Positions 53,818 through 62,154 of a stretch of DNA of 64,000 bases are shown here, one piece after another. The number at the start of each line of letters is the position of its first letter. Position 1 is the stretch's first letter. The stretch is from Erythrobacter sp. HL-111. Lineage in GTDB: Bacteria > Pseudomonadota > Alphaproteobacteria > Sphingomonadales > Sphingomonadaceae. The notes under the pieces were generated by a model, which was not told where the DNA came from, made no database searches, and saw only the letters and a list, made by a program, of their open reading frames with translations. The stretch lies in contig NZ_LT629743.1 in assembly GCF_900105095.1 (NCBI RefSeq), positions 2,294,001-2,358,000 of the forward strand, read 5' to 3'. The position numbers and the translations under genes were made by a program.

Positions 53818-54632
53818 GAGGGGTCGGGCGGGGGCGGCGGCGCGGGCCGGCGCGGCGACCGGGCACGGGCGACCTCGACCGGCGCGCGCGCGCCCGCGAT
53901 CCGCCGCGAAAAGCCGCGATCGGTCCCGCACAGGTGATCCCAGAAGCGGAAGTAGAGCCCGAAATTGCATCTGTAGTCCTCGTGATGATTCTCGTGATGG
54001 CTCGCCGTTATCACCCAGTGTCCCAACGCCGAGTGAACGAGACGCCGGGGAAAGATCTCCCAGCCCATGTGATTGGTCACGCCCATGACCGTGGCGATGC
54101 CGAGCACGAGGGCGAGCATCGCGACATGGATCGGCACGACGAAGACGAGCAGCGGGATCAGGATCGCGCCGGTAAGGGATTCGGCCCAGTGGAAGCTCAT
54201 CGCGGTCCAGGCGGTCGGCGGGCGGCTCTTGTGGTGGACCGCGTGGGCGATGCGGAACAGGCGCGGTTCGTGCATCGCGCGGTGGGTCCAGTAGAACCAC
54301 GTGTCCTGCGCGAACAGATAGACGAACGCCGAAAGCGGCAGGTACCACAGCGGCAGGGCGGTGAAATCGGTGTAGATCCGGGTCCAGCCGAGATGGCGCC
54401 AGCTCCCCAGCATCAGCCCGGCAGGCGCCCCGTAGATCGCCGCGGCGGTCAGCGACCAGCCGATCTCGCGCCGGATCTGCGCCCCCTGCGCGGCATAGAG
54501 GCCGGGCCGGACCCGCTCGGTCAGCCAGGAAAACAGCCCGGCGGCGAGGAAATAACGCAGCGCCACCATCACGCTCGTCGCGAAGCTGGCAAACAGGAGA
54601 GCGACGAGAAGCGACGTATCTGGCCCGGGCAT
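53814..54632 (-). CDS. Sterol desaturase / fatty acid hydroxylase family protein
   Basis: Di-iron membrane oxygenase. The 272-residue protein has four or so membrane helices and the histidine clusters of the family: WTHRAMHEPRLF, HAVHHKSRPPTAWTAMSFHWAE, HWVITASHHENHHEDYRCNFG. It acts on a lipid (fatty acid, carotenoid, sterol or hopanoid) at the inner membrane; the exact substrate is open. It is translationally coupled to the DUF2141 gene, a hint that the two serve one pathway. Confidence 0.87.
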   Translation of the reverse strand: MPGPDTSLLVALLFASFATSVMVALRYFLAAGLFSWLTERVRPGLYAAQGAQIRREIGWSLTAAAIYGAPAGLMLGSWRHLGWTRIYTDFTALPLWYLPLSAFVYLFAQDTWFYWTHRAMHEPRLFRIAHAVHHKSRPPTAWTAMSFHWAESLTGAILIPLLVFVVPIHVAMLALVLGIATVMGVTNHMGWEIFPRRLVHSALGHWVITASHHENHHEDYRCNFGLYFRFWDHLCGTDRGFSRRIAGARAPVEVARARSPRRPAPPPPPDPS

Positions 54633-54711
54633 CCGGAGGATATGGCGGATTTCTCCGCGCCGGGACAGCACCTTTGTGGGTCCGCCGGTAAAATCGCCGG
54701 AACTGCCGCGT

Positions 54712-55272
54712 TCAGGCGATCTCCGCGCCGAATTCGTCGCAATGCGGATCGAGCAGCACGGTCTGCCGCCGCATCGCCGCCCGCGCGAGCCGTTCGACCT
54801 CGACCTTGCGCCGCGCGGCGGCGAGCGAATGGAGCGGGGCGTGGCGCAGGATCTCCGCGTCATAGCCGTCGGCGACGATGATCCCGCAGCAATCGGGCCG
54901 GTAGGCTTCGCTTTCGAGCGGGGTCCGGTCGAGCCCGGGCGGCACGCCCCAGAAGAAGCGGTCGCAATGATCGAGGTAATCGGGCCACTTGGCATCGCCG
55001 AGCAGGTCGCCGCGCGCCACCTTGATCTCGACGATTACCACCAGCCCCTTGGCATCCACCCCCATGAGATCGGCGCGGCGGCCGTTTCTCAGGGGCATTT
55101 CCGGCAGGCACCAGATCCCGTTGCGCGCGAAAAGCCGGGCGATGCCGCGCGCCACGTCGGCGGCGAGGGGATCGCTGACGAGGGAGGCGGGGACGATGTC
55201 GGCAGGGCCGCCAGCGTCCTGGGCGGCGGGCAGGGCGGGCGAATCGCCGGGGGCGGCAAGCGGGTCGGTCAT
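54712..55272 (-). CDS. mmcB: MmcB family DNA repair protein
   Basis: Alphaproteobacterial protein linked to DNA damage repair in Caulobacter. The 186-residue product has a restriction-endonuclease-like core: FARNGIWCLPEMPLRNGRRADLMGVDAKGLVVIVEIKVARGDLLGDAKWPDYLDHCDRFFWGVPPGLD. The acidic D and E-x-K (VEIKVARGD) are the catalytic pattern. The ATG at 55272 gives the family N-terminus; an earlier in-frame start at 55380 adds a Trp/Pro-rich leader. It likely belongs to the LexA regulon, but no SOS box was confirmed. Confidence 0.87.
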   Translation of the reverse strand: MTDPLAAPGDSPALPAAQDAGGPADIVPASLVSDPLAADVARGIARLFARNGIWCLPEMPLRNGRRADLMGVDAKGLVVIVEIKVARGDLLGDAKWPDYLDHCDRFFWGVPPGLDRTPLESEAYRPDCCGIIVADGYDAEILRHAPLHSLAAARRKVEVERLARAAMRRQTVLLDPHCDEFGAEIA

Positions 55273-55336
55273 GGCCGCTGGCTGGAACAGAATGGGAACG
55301 CAGTCAAGCCGCCCCGGCGGGCCGGCGAAAATCGGC

Positions 55337-55717
55337 TCAGTCGCGCCCCACCACCGCCAGAACGGCGGCGCGCGCGGCATGGAATTCCCGCCACAGCGCG
55401 AGCGCGGGTCCCGCCGGTTCCTGCCCGCGCTCGGCGAGCGTCTCGAGCGCGGCGAGGCCCGGCCGCATCATGGCGTCGATGTCCTCGATCCCCTGCCAGG
55501 CAAGCTCGCGCTGCCATTCGCTGGCCGCGTCCAGCCGCTTGGAAAAGCCAGCATGGTCGAGGCCGCCGGTTTCCCGGCCGAGCCCCGCGAGCGCGGCGAG
55601 ATGCCGGGCCTTCTCGTGCAGGTCCTCCCAGCGCCGGGCGAGCGAGCCGACCGGCTCCCGTGCGGCAAGGGCGCTTTCGCGCATGGCGCGGACCTGATCG
55701 GGCGGAAGGGCTGACAT
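55337..55717 (-). CDS. Uncharacterised helical protein
   Basis: A 126-residue protein, mostly helical (LARRWEDLHEKARHLAALAGLG, SEWQRELAWQGIEDIDAMMRPGLAALETLAERG, LALWREFHAARAAVL). No transmembrane segment or motif. The ATG at 55717 is chosen; the frame is open to 55795. It lies 64 bp upstream of mmcB on the same strand and could share a transcript. Function unknown. Confidence 0.55.
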   Translation of the reverse strand: MSALPPDQVRAMRESALAAREPVGSLARRWEDLHEKARHLAALAGLGRETGGLDHAGFSKRLDAASEWQRELAWQGIEDIDAMMRPGLAALETLAERGQEPAGPALALWREFHAARAAVLAVVGRD

Positions 55718-55869
55718 GGCGTCCGTGTAGGCGCCCGGAAGTTGCCGATTGGTTAAGACGGACCGTGCGCCGCTTGCGGCGAAAGGTGCGGCCACGATTA
55801 TGCTGGCGAAGCCCCGCCGGCCTTGCTAAGCGCGTTCCCCGCGGCCCAGCCCCGCCGGAACCGGCGCGC

Positions 55870-55946
<77 letters not shown>

Positions 55947-56007
55947 TATTTTTCACGCGTTAGGCATCCGGTCCTCGGCAAGGGCCTCGTCCGTGCCGGG
56001 TGCCGGT

Positions 56008-57042
56008 TCAGACCGCCCGCGGGGCGCGCGCGATGCTGCCGCGGTCGGTGAAGACATGGGCCTCGACCGGGCCGACCGACGGCGCTGCCCCTTCGCCGCG
56101 CGGCCCGCCTCCCGCCTCGATCAACCGCTCGCAGGCGGCCGCGAACAGCGCGCCCAGCGGCTGGTGCAGGACCGAAACCGGCGGCTGGCTCCGCGCAAGT
56201 CCGGGCGTGTCCTCGAGCGCCAGCAGCGACAGGTCGCGCGGCACGGCATGGCCGAGTTCGCGCGCGACCTGCAGCACGCCGAGCGCCACCGCCTCGCTCC
56301 CCGCGATGATCGCGGTCGGCCGGATCGTCGGCGTGAGCCAGCTCCGCGCGAGCTCCATCGCGCCCGCGAAATCGCGCGGGTCGTCCGAGACGAACCGGCG
56401 GTGCGCCCGGCTGCCCGCCTCCGCGAGCGCCCGGCGATAGCCTTCGATCCGACGCTGCGAACACGCGCCGTCGCCGCAGATGAAGCCGATCTGGCGGTGG
56501 CCCTGTTCGAGCATCCGGCGCGCCGCCGCCTCGCCGAAGCCGGCTTCGTCGAGGCCCGGCAGCACGCGCCCGTATTCGACCCGCTCCCCGAGGCAGCTCA
56601 CCGCGATCCCGCGCCGCCCGAGCGCTTCGTGCAGCGCCAAGCTCTCGTCGAGCGGCGGCAGCAGCACCACCCCGTCGGGCGTGAGCGAGGTCAGCGCGGC
56701 GCCGAGCTCGCGCTCGTCCGCGACCTGTTCGAACATCAGGTGGTAGCCTTGCGCGCTGCAGGTCTCGAGCCCTGCGAGCAGCATCTGCCCGAGCTGCAGG
56801 CGCCTTGCCGGCGCATCGCCTGCGGCGCGCTCGATCGCAGCGAGCAGGAGATAGCTGCGCGCCCCGCCCATCCGCCGCGCCGCCGCGTTGGGGACGTAAC
56901 CGAGCGCCTCGATCGCCTGCTCGACCCGCACGCGCGCGGAGCAGCTGACATTGGGACTGCGGTTGATGACGCGCGACACGGTCTGGCGCGAAACACCCGC
57001 TTCGCGTGCCACGTCCTCGATGGTGATGTTGCCCCGGCCCAT
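56008..57042 (-). CDS. LacI-family transcriptional regulator
   Basis: A 344-residue regulator: N-terminal LacI helix-turn-helix (NITIEDVAREAGVSRQTVSRV, then hinge NRSPNVSCSARVRVEQAIEALGYVPNAAAR) and a periplasmic-binding-like effector domain (LQLGQMLLAGLETCSAQGYHLM, GHRQIGFICGDGACSQRRIEGYRRAL, AIIAGSEAVALGVLQVAREL). The sugar or other ligand cannot be read. It faces the M20 amidohydrolase in the same direction, 146 bp away. Confidence 0.92.
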   Translation of the reverse strand: MGRGNITIEDVAREAGVSRQTVSRVINRSPNVSCSARVRVEQAIEALGYVPNAAARRMGGARSYLLLAAIERAAGDAPARRLQLGQMLLAGLETCSAQGYHLMFEQVADERELGAALTSLTPDGVVLLPPLDESLALHEALGRRGIAVSCLGERVEYGRVLPGLDEAGFGEAAARRMLEQGHRQIGFICGDGACSQRRIEGYRRALAEAGSRAHRRFVSDDPRDFAGAMELARSWLTPTIRPTAIIAGSEAVALGVLQVARELGHAVPRDLSLLALEDTPGLARSQPPVSVLHQPLGALFAAACERLIEAGGGPRGEGAAPSVGPVEAHVFTDRGSIARAPRAV

Positions 57043-57188
57043 GGCAAGGCCTCTTTATGTTCTCAGCGCGACCTGAGTGCCCTATCATATCCCACAAAGG
57101 TTACGGATTTAAGTCCGAGTGAATGTTCACATAGAAATTCTAAGCCATGATCTGGCCGCCCATTAAATGATTTTGGTGCAGCGCCGCA

Positions 57189-58412
57189 TCAATCGAACCC
57201 GCGCTCGAGGAATTCGAGCGCGCAGCCCGCCAGCATGGCCGTGCCGGTCGGCAGGGCACTTTCATCGACGTGCATCCGCGGGGAATGGATCGCGCAGCAT
57301 TGCGCCCAGTCCTCGCCTTCGGGCGCGACGCCGAGGAAGAACATCGCCCCCGGGACCTGTTCCAGCACGTAGGAGAAATCCTCCGCCCCCATGATCGGGG
57401 CGGGCAGGTCGCGCCAGCCCTCCGCCCCGCCGAGCGCGCGTGCGACCTTCGCCCCCAGCGCCACGGCGCGGGGGTCGCACAGCGTGACCGGGAAGCCCGG
57501 CGTGATCGTGCATTCCGCCTCCACCCCGTGCGCGCTCGCGGCGGCGCGGGCGGTCGCGGCGAGGAGTTCGTGCGCCTTTTCGCGGTGGCCGGGCGAAAGG
57601 GTGCGGATCGTGCCGGCCAGCATCGCCTCGTCGGGGATCACGTTGTGGGCGGTGCCGGCCTGGAGCCGGGTGACGGTGACGACCACCGCGCTCGCCGCAT
57701 CGAATCGCCGGGTCACCATCGCCTGCAGGGCGCCGACGATCGCGGCCGCCCCCGGGACCGGGTCGGCGCAGTCGTGCGGCATCGAGGCGTGGCCGCCCCT
57801 GCCCCTGACCGTGATCGTGAACTGGTCGGCCGCCGCCATCAGCGCGCCGGGGCGACCCGCCAGCACGCCGTGCCTGGCGTTCGGCATGACGTGGAGCGCG
57901 AAGGCGGCGTCCGGCAGCGGGTCGATCAACCCGTCCTCCAGCATGAAGCGCGCGCCGTGGTGCCCCTCCTCGCCCGGCTGGAACATGAAATCGACCGTGC
58001 CCGCGATTTCGGCCCGCCGCTCGCACAGCAGGCGCGCGGCGCCCGCCAGCATCGCGGTGTGGGTGTCGTGCCCGCAGGCGTGCATCCGCCCGGGAATGGT
58101 CGAGGCGAAGGCGAGCCAGGTCTTCTCCTCCATCGGCAGCGCGTCCATGTCGCCGCGCAGGAGCACGCGGCGCCCGTCCGCCTTGGCGCCCGCCTTCGCG
58201 CCCGCCTTCCCGCCCGTCAGCGTCGCGACCGCCCCGGTGGTCGAAGGGCCGCTGCGCCATTCGAGCGGCAGGTCGGCGAGCGCCTCGCGCACCTTGGCCA
58301 TGGTCATGGGGCAATCGAGGCCGAGTTCGGGTTCGGCGTGGATCGCCCGGCGCAGGGAAACGATCCCGGGGGCGAGCGAGCGGGCAGCGTCGAGGAGGTC
58401 GGGTGCAGGCAT
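57189..58412 (-). CDS. M20-family amidohydrolase/carboxypeptidase
   Basis: Hydrolyses an N-acyl amino acid or dipeptide-type amide (hippurate-hydrolase-like). The 407-residue protein has the two-zinc core: LLRGDMDALPM, ACGHDTHTAMLAGAA, QPGEEGHHGARFMLEDG, and MGAEDFSYVLEQVPGAMFFLGV, with ELGLDCPMT near the N-terminus. The dimerisation domain is the inserted middle part (GRGGHASMPHD). Its N-terminal region contains a small KAGAKAGAKADGRR repeat that is not in the core. The substrate is unproven. Confidence 0.92.
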   Translation of the reverse strand: MPAPDLLDAARSLAPGIVSLRRAIHAEPELGLDCPMTMAKVREALADLPLEWRSGPSTTGAVATLTGGKAGAKAGAKADGRRVLLRGDMDALPMEEKTWLAFASTIPGRMHACGHDTHTAMLAGAARLLCERRAEIAGTVDFMFQPGEEGHHGARFMLEDGLIDPLPDAAFALHVMPNARHGVLAGRPGALMAAADQFTITVRGRGGHASMPHDCADPVPGAAAIVGALQAMVTRRFDAASAVVVTVTRLQAGTAHNVIPDEAMLAGTIRTLSPGHREKAHELLAATARAAASAHGVEAECTITPGFPVTLCDPRAVALGAKVARALGGAEGWRDLPAPIMGAEDFSYVLEQVPGAMFFLGVAPEGEDWAQCCAIHSPRMHVDESALPTGTAMLAGCALEFLERGFD

Positions 58413-58651
58413 GGCGCGATCCTAACGCTCCGGGCGCGAGGTGCCAGTCCCTCCCGCAAGCGGCCATGCCGTCGTCCGACCCGGGAACCGGACCGGGAGG
58501 TCCGCCACGCGCTTGCAAGAGCGAGTTTCACGGGGGGCTTGCAAACCGGCCGGCGGAACCGATGTAGCCGCGCAACGCTTCACCGATTGTGACATCCCCG
58601 CGTAAAGATGGCAGTGGAATGCAAGCTGTCTGATCATTATGGGACGCTGAT

Positions 58652-59689
58652 ATGGCAACCTCCATCTACGAATTCGCGCAGCTGCCGCGCCTCGAAGCCG
58701 GTCCCGGTCGCACCCGCCGCGCGCGCCGGGTGCGCGCGGCGGGCGAAACGCCGGTCGTGGGCGTGATCTACAACCCGCGCAGCCACCGCAACCGCGGGGC
58801 CGATCTCGACTGCTCGATCAGCCCGCACGTCCACATCGCCCAGCCGGGTGATCGCAGCCAGCTGCTCGAGGCGCTGGCCGACCTTGCCGCGCGCGACATC
58901 GATCTGCTCGTCATCAACGGCGGCGACGGAACGGTGCGCGACGTGCTGACCTGCGGTGCGGCCCTGTTCGGCGAGAGCTGGCCCCCGATCGCGGTCCTGC
59001 CCAAGGGCAAGACCAACGCCCTGACGATCGATCTCGGCGTGCCCAAGGACTGGAGCCTGCAGGCCGCGATCGAGGCGCTCGACAGCGGCGGGATCGTGCG
59101 CCGCCGGCCGATGGCGATCGAATCGCTCGACGATCCCGGAACGAGCCCCGTCCACGGCTTCATCTTCGGCGCCGGGGCCTTCACGACCGCGACCCGTGCG
59201 GGCCAGGTCTCGCACCGGTTGGGCGCGTTCAATTCGCTCGCGGTCGGGGCGACGGCGCTGTGGGCGCTCGCCCAGTCGGTCTTCGCGACGCGCAACAACC
59301 CCTGGCGCAAGGGCGCGCGCATGGCGATCCGCCTCGGCGCGAACGGGGCGCCGATGGCGCACAGCGGCAAGGGCGATCCGGCATTCCGCCAGGCGCTGTT
59401 CGCCTCCACGCTCGAACGGCTGCCGGCCGGGCTCGTGCCTTTCGGCAAGCTGCGGCACGGGCTGAAGCTCGTCGCGGTCGACCAGATCTCGCGCCGCACC
59501 ACGCTCAGCGTGCCCGCGATCATGCGGGGCTACGGTGTCGCGGGCCTGCGCGAACGCGGCATCCACCAGATCGCCGCGGCGCAGTTCACGCTCGACATCG
59601 AAGACCAGTTCATCCTCGACGGGGAGGCTTTTCCCGCCGGGCGCTATCGCATAGGCCAGGGGCCGGAACTCGAATTCGTCACCCCCTGA
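58652..59689 (+). CDS. Diacylglycerol-kinase-type lipid kinase family protein
   Basis: A 345-residue protein of the DAGK catalytic fold: YNPRSHRNRG (the nucleotide loop), LVINGGDGTVRDVL at about residues 90-103, LPKGKTNALTIDLG (family LPxGTGND, changed to KGKTN), and a beta-rich C-terminal part ending EDQFILDGEAFP. The substrate loop differs from common YegS/DgkB enzymes, so the lipid is unclear. It precedes an uncharacterised nucleotidyltransferase-like gene by 41 bp, and they may act in the same lipid route. Confidence 0.85.
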   Translation: MATSIYEFAQLPRLEAGPGRTRRARRVRAAGETPVVGVIYNPRSHRNRGADLDCSISPHVHIAQPGDRSQLLEALADLAARDIDLLVINGGDGTVRDVLTCGAALFGESWPPIAVLPKGKTNALTIDLGVPKDWSLQAAIEALDSGGIVRRRPMAIESLDDPGTSPVHGFIFGAGAFTTATRAGQVSHRLGAFNSLAVGATALWALAQSVFATRNNPWRKGARMAIRLGANGAPMAHSGKGDPAFRQALFASTLERLPAGLVPFGKLRHGLKLVAVDQISRRTTLSVPAIMRGYGVAGLRERGIHQIAAAQFTLDIEDQFILDGEAFPAGRYRIGQGPELEFVTP

Positions 59690-59730
59690 CGCCGAACCGG
59701 GAACGGCCGGCGAGCCTCACGCACCGGACC

Positions 59731-60657
59731 ATGCCCGAAACGCCCGATCCCGCCCCGCTTGCCGCCCGCATCGCCGCGCGGTTCGAACCGCCGGTCGATC
59801 CCGCGGTGCGCGCCTTCGCCGCCGCGCTGGGCGAGACGGCCGGGGCGCGCGCGGTGCTGTTCTACGGCTCGAACCTCAGGACCGGCTCGCTCGATGGGGT
59901 GCTCGACTTCTACCTCCTCCTGCCCGGCGACGCTGCCGGCGAAGCGGCGATCTGGCCGCGGGTGAGCTATCACGAACGGCCCCACGGCGATGCGACCCTG
60001 CGCGCCAAGGTCGCGGCGATGCGCCTTGCGACCTTCTCCGCGGCCGCCGCCGGCGAACGTGCCGACACGACGATCTGGGCCCGTTTCGTCCAGCCGAGCG
60101 CGCTTGTCTGGCAGGCGGACCCGGCGGCGCGCGACGAGGTCGTGGATGCGCTCGCGCTGGCGGCGGTGACGGCGGCGCGGCTGGCGGTGGCGCTCGGCCC
60201 GGAAGCGGGCACGCCCGGCGATTACTGGCGCGCGCTGTTCCGGGCGACCTACCGGGCCGAGTTCCGGGTCGAGAAGCCGGGGCGCGAGGACGACATCCTC
60301 TCGGTCAACGAAAACCATTTCGACGGCCTGCTCCCGCTCGCGCTGGACGCGGCCGGGATCGCCTTCGCAAGAGCGGGCGAGCGGATCGTCCCGCGCATGG
60401 ATTCGCGCCGCCGGCGGGCGGTGCTCGGCTGGTGGAAGCGGCGCGCGCGGCTCGGCAAGCCGCTCAACCTGGTGCGCCTCGTCAAGGCGAGCACCACGTT
60501 CGAAGGCGCCGCGCGCTATGCCGCGTGGAAGATCGAGCGCCACACCGGGATGCCGGTCGCCGTCACGCCCTTTCGCGAAAGGCACCCCTTGCTCGCCGCG
60601 CCGGGGGTGCTGCTGGCGCTCTGGCGGCACCGGCGCGCCCGGCGTGCGGCGCACTGA
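59731..60657 (+). CDS. Uncharacterised nucleotidyltransferase-like protein (Tam41-like candidate)
   Basis: A 308-residue protein with ARAVLFYGSNLRTGSLDGVLDFYLLL at about residues 39-64, an hGS-type loop with following acidic residues as in nucleotidyltransferase folds, and later ATTIWARFVQPSALVW-like strand patterns and EDDILSVNENHFDGLLPLAL. The pattern recalls Tam41/Mmp37, the mitochondrial CDP-diacylglycerol synthase, but by eye only. It follows a lipid-kinase-type gene by 41 bp and runs toward a DUF2141 gene. No other function can be assigned. Confidence 0.6.
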   Translation: MPETPDPAPLAARIAARFEPPVDPAVRAFAAALGETAGARAVLFYGSNLRTGSLDGVLDFYLLLPGDAAGEAAIWPRVSYHERPHGDATLRAKVAAMRLATFSAAAAGERADTTIWARFVQPSALVWQADPAARDEVVDALALAAVTAARLAVALGPEAGTPGDYWRALFRATYRAEFRVEKPGREDDILSVNENHFDGLLPLALDAAGIAFARAGERIVPRMDSRRRRAVLGWWKRRARLGKPLNLVRLVKASTTFEGAARYAAWKIERHTGMPVAVTPFRERHPLLAAPGVLLALWRHRRARRAAH

Positions 60658-60676
60658 CCGCGCCTGCCTGCGCCGG

Positions 60677-61237
60677 TCAGTTCATGTAGCGCATCGTGAC
60701 GTTGAGCCGCGTCACGCCGTCGCCCGCGGTAAAGCGCGTGTCGTCGAGCGAGGGCGGCAGCGGCAGGCCGAGCAGGGTGCGGATCGCCGGATCGCGCGAC
60801 ATCGCCGCCCCGTCGGTCGAGAAATCCTTTTCCCGGTTGCCGTTCGCATCGTGCTGCACCGCGATCGCGTATTCGCCCGCGCGCGGCAGCGGCACGCAGG
60901 CATAGGTCACGCCCTTCCTGGGCTGCATGTCGATGCGGTGGATGTAGCGTTTCGAGCGCAGCCAGTCCGAACCCTTGGCGAAATAGGTCCGCACGAAAAG
61001 GTTGCCCGCGCCCGATTTGAGCCCGGCGATCCGCAGCCGCACGGCCGGGCCCCTGCCCGGCGCGCACTGGCTCATGTCGTTGTCGATCTTGACCCCGTAG
61101 GTCTGCTGCGCGGCGGCCTGCGGCGCGAAGCCGAAGGCGAGCGCGCCCGCCCCGCCGAGCGCCGCAATGCCGGCGACCAGCCGCCCGGCGCGCTTGCGAC
61201 GCGCTGCGACCTGCGTGGAAATGCCCCGTGAATTCAT
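60677..61237 (-). CDS. DUF2141 exported protein (second copy)
   Basis: A 186-residue protein with a long signal region (GIAALGGAGALAFGFAPQAAAQ) and a DUF2141-type domain (LRIAGLKSGAGNLFVRTYFAK, CVPLPRAGEYAIAVQHDANGNREKDFSTDG, and ending VTMRYMN). The last residues (MRYxx) and the DxNGN acidic loop match the first copy at 53383-53817, though overall they differ. It converges on the nucleotidyltransferase-like gene, 19 bp away. Function unknown. Confidence 0.75.
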   Translation of the reverse strand: MNSRGISTQVAARRKRAGRLVAGIAALGGAGALAFGFAPQAAAQQTYGVKIDNDMSQCAPGRGPAVRLRIAGLKSGAGNLFVRTYFAKGSDWLRSKRYIHRIDMQPRKGVTYACVPLPRAGEYAIAVQHDANGNREKDFSTDGAAMSRDPAIRTLLGLPLPPSLDDTRFTAGDGVTRLNVTMRYMN

Positions 61238-61491
61238 GCTTGTCCTGCTGTCCTGAGTGTCTTCGGGCGGGGCCGCGCGCCCTCGCCTGCGCCGCCCGCG
61301 GCCTTGCGCGGGTCATGCGAACATCGCGGGCAGATGACAAGCCCGGCGTGAATTGCGCCTTAACCGTCAAGGCGCCCGGCTCGCCGCGCCGCGGGCGATG
61401 ACGGTGGAAAAGCGCGTTGCCCATGCTTGTGGCCCGATTCGCCGCTCCGGTAATGCGATGATCGCGCGAGGAAGGGCGCGCCGCGACAAAT

Positions 61492-62154
61492 ATGCCAGCA
61501 CCACTCATCTCCCCGTCGATCCTGTCCGCCGATTTCGCCCGGCTCGGCGAGGAAGTGCGCGCGATCGACGCGGCCGGGGCCGACTGGATCCATGTCGACG
61601 TGATGGACGGCCATTTCGTCCCCAACATCACGATCGGCCCGGCGGTGGTGAAGGCGCTGCGCCCGCATTCGGACAAGCCGTTCGACGTCCATCTGATGAT
61701 CGCGCCGGTCGATCCCTATCTCGAAGCCTTCGCCGAAGCGGGGGCCGACATCATCACCGTCCACCCCGAGGCCGGGCCGCATATCCACCGCACGCTGCAG
61801 GCGATCAGGGCGCTCGGCAAGAAGGCGGGCGCGGTGATCAATCCCGGCACGCCGGTCGAAGTGCTCGAGAATGTCATGGACCTCGTCGACCTCATCCTGG
61901 TGATGAGCGTCAATCCCGGCTTCGGGGGGCAGGGCTTCATCGATTCGCAGCTCGCCAAGATCGAGAAGGTGCGCGCGATGATCGACGCCGCCGGGCGCCC
62001 GATCCACCTCGAGGTCGATGGCGGCGTCAATCCGGATACCGCGCGGCAATGCGTCGATGCGGGCGCCGACGTGCTGGTCGCGGGCTCGGCGACGTTCAAG
62101 GGCGGGCCGGAACGCTATGCCGCCAACATCGCCGCGCTCAAGGGAGAGGCGTGA
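61492..62154 (+). CDS. rpe: Ribulose-phosphate 3-epimerase
   Basis: Interconverts ribulose- and xylulose-5-phosphate in the pentose phosphate pathway. The 220-residue TIM barrel has the family blocks [70 protein letters not shown] and [14 protein letters not shown]. Metal ligands are the His and Asp of VDVMDGHF and VHLM, and Asp in VDGG. The ATG at 61492 is correct by family. Its stop overlaps the next ATG (TGATG). Confidence 0.97.
   Translation: MPAPLISPSILSADFARLGEEVRAIDAAGADWIHVDVMDGHFVPNITIGPAVVKALRPHSDKPFDVHLMIAPVDPYLEAFAEAGADIITVHPEAGPHIHRTLQAIRALGKKAGAVINPGTPVEVLENVMDLVDLILVMSVNPGFGGQGFIDSQLAKIEKVRAMIDAAGRPIHLEVDGGVNPDTARQCVDAGADVLVAGSATFKGGPERYAANIAALKGEA

Noticed and set aside
57085..57125. 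Operator for the LacI-family protein in its upstream region (CGGATTTAAGTCCG near 57104)
   Set aside because: A 12-of-14 palindrome exists but does not show the LacI-type central CG, and no second copy was seen.
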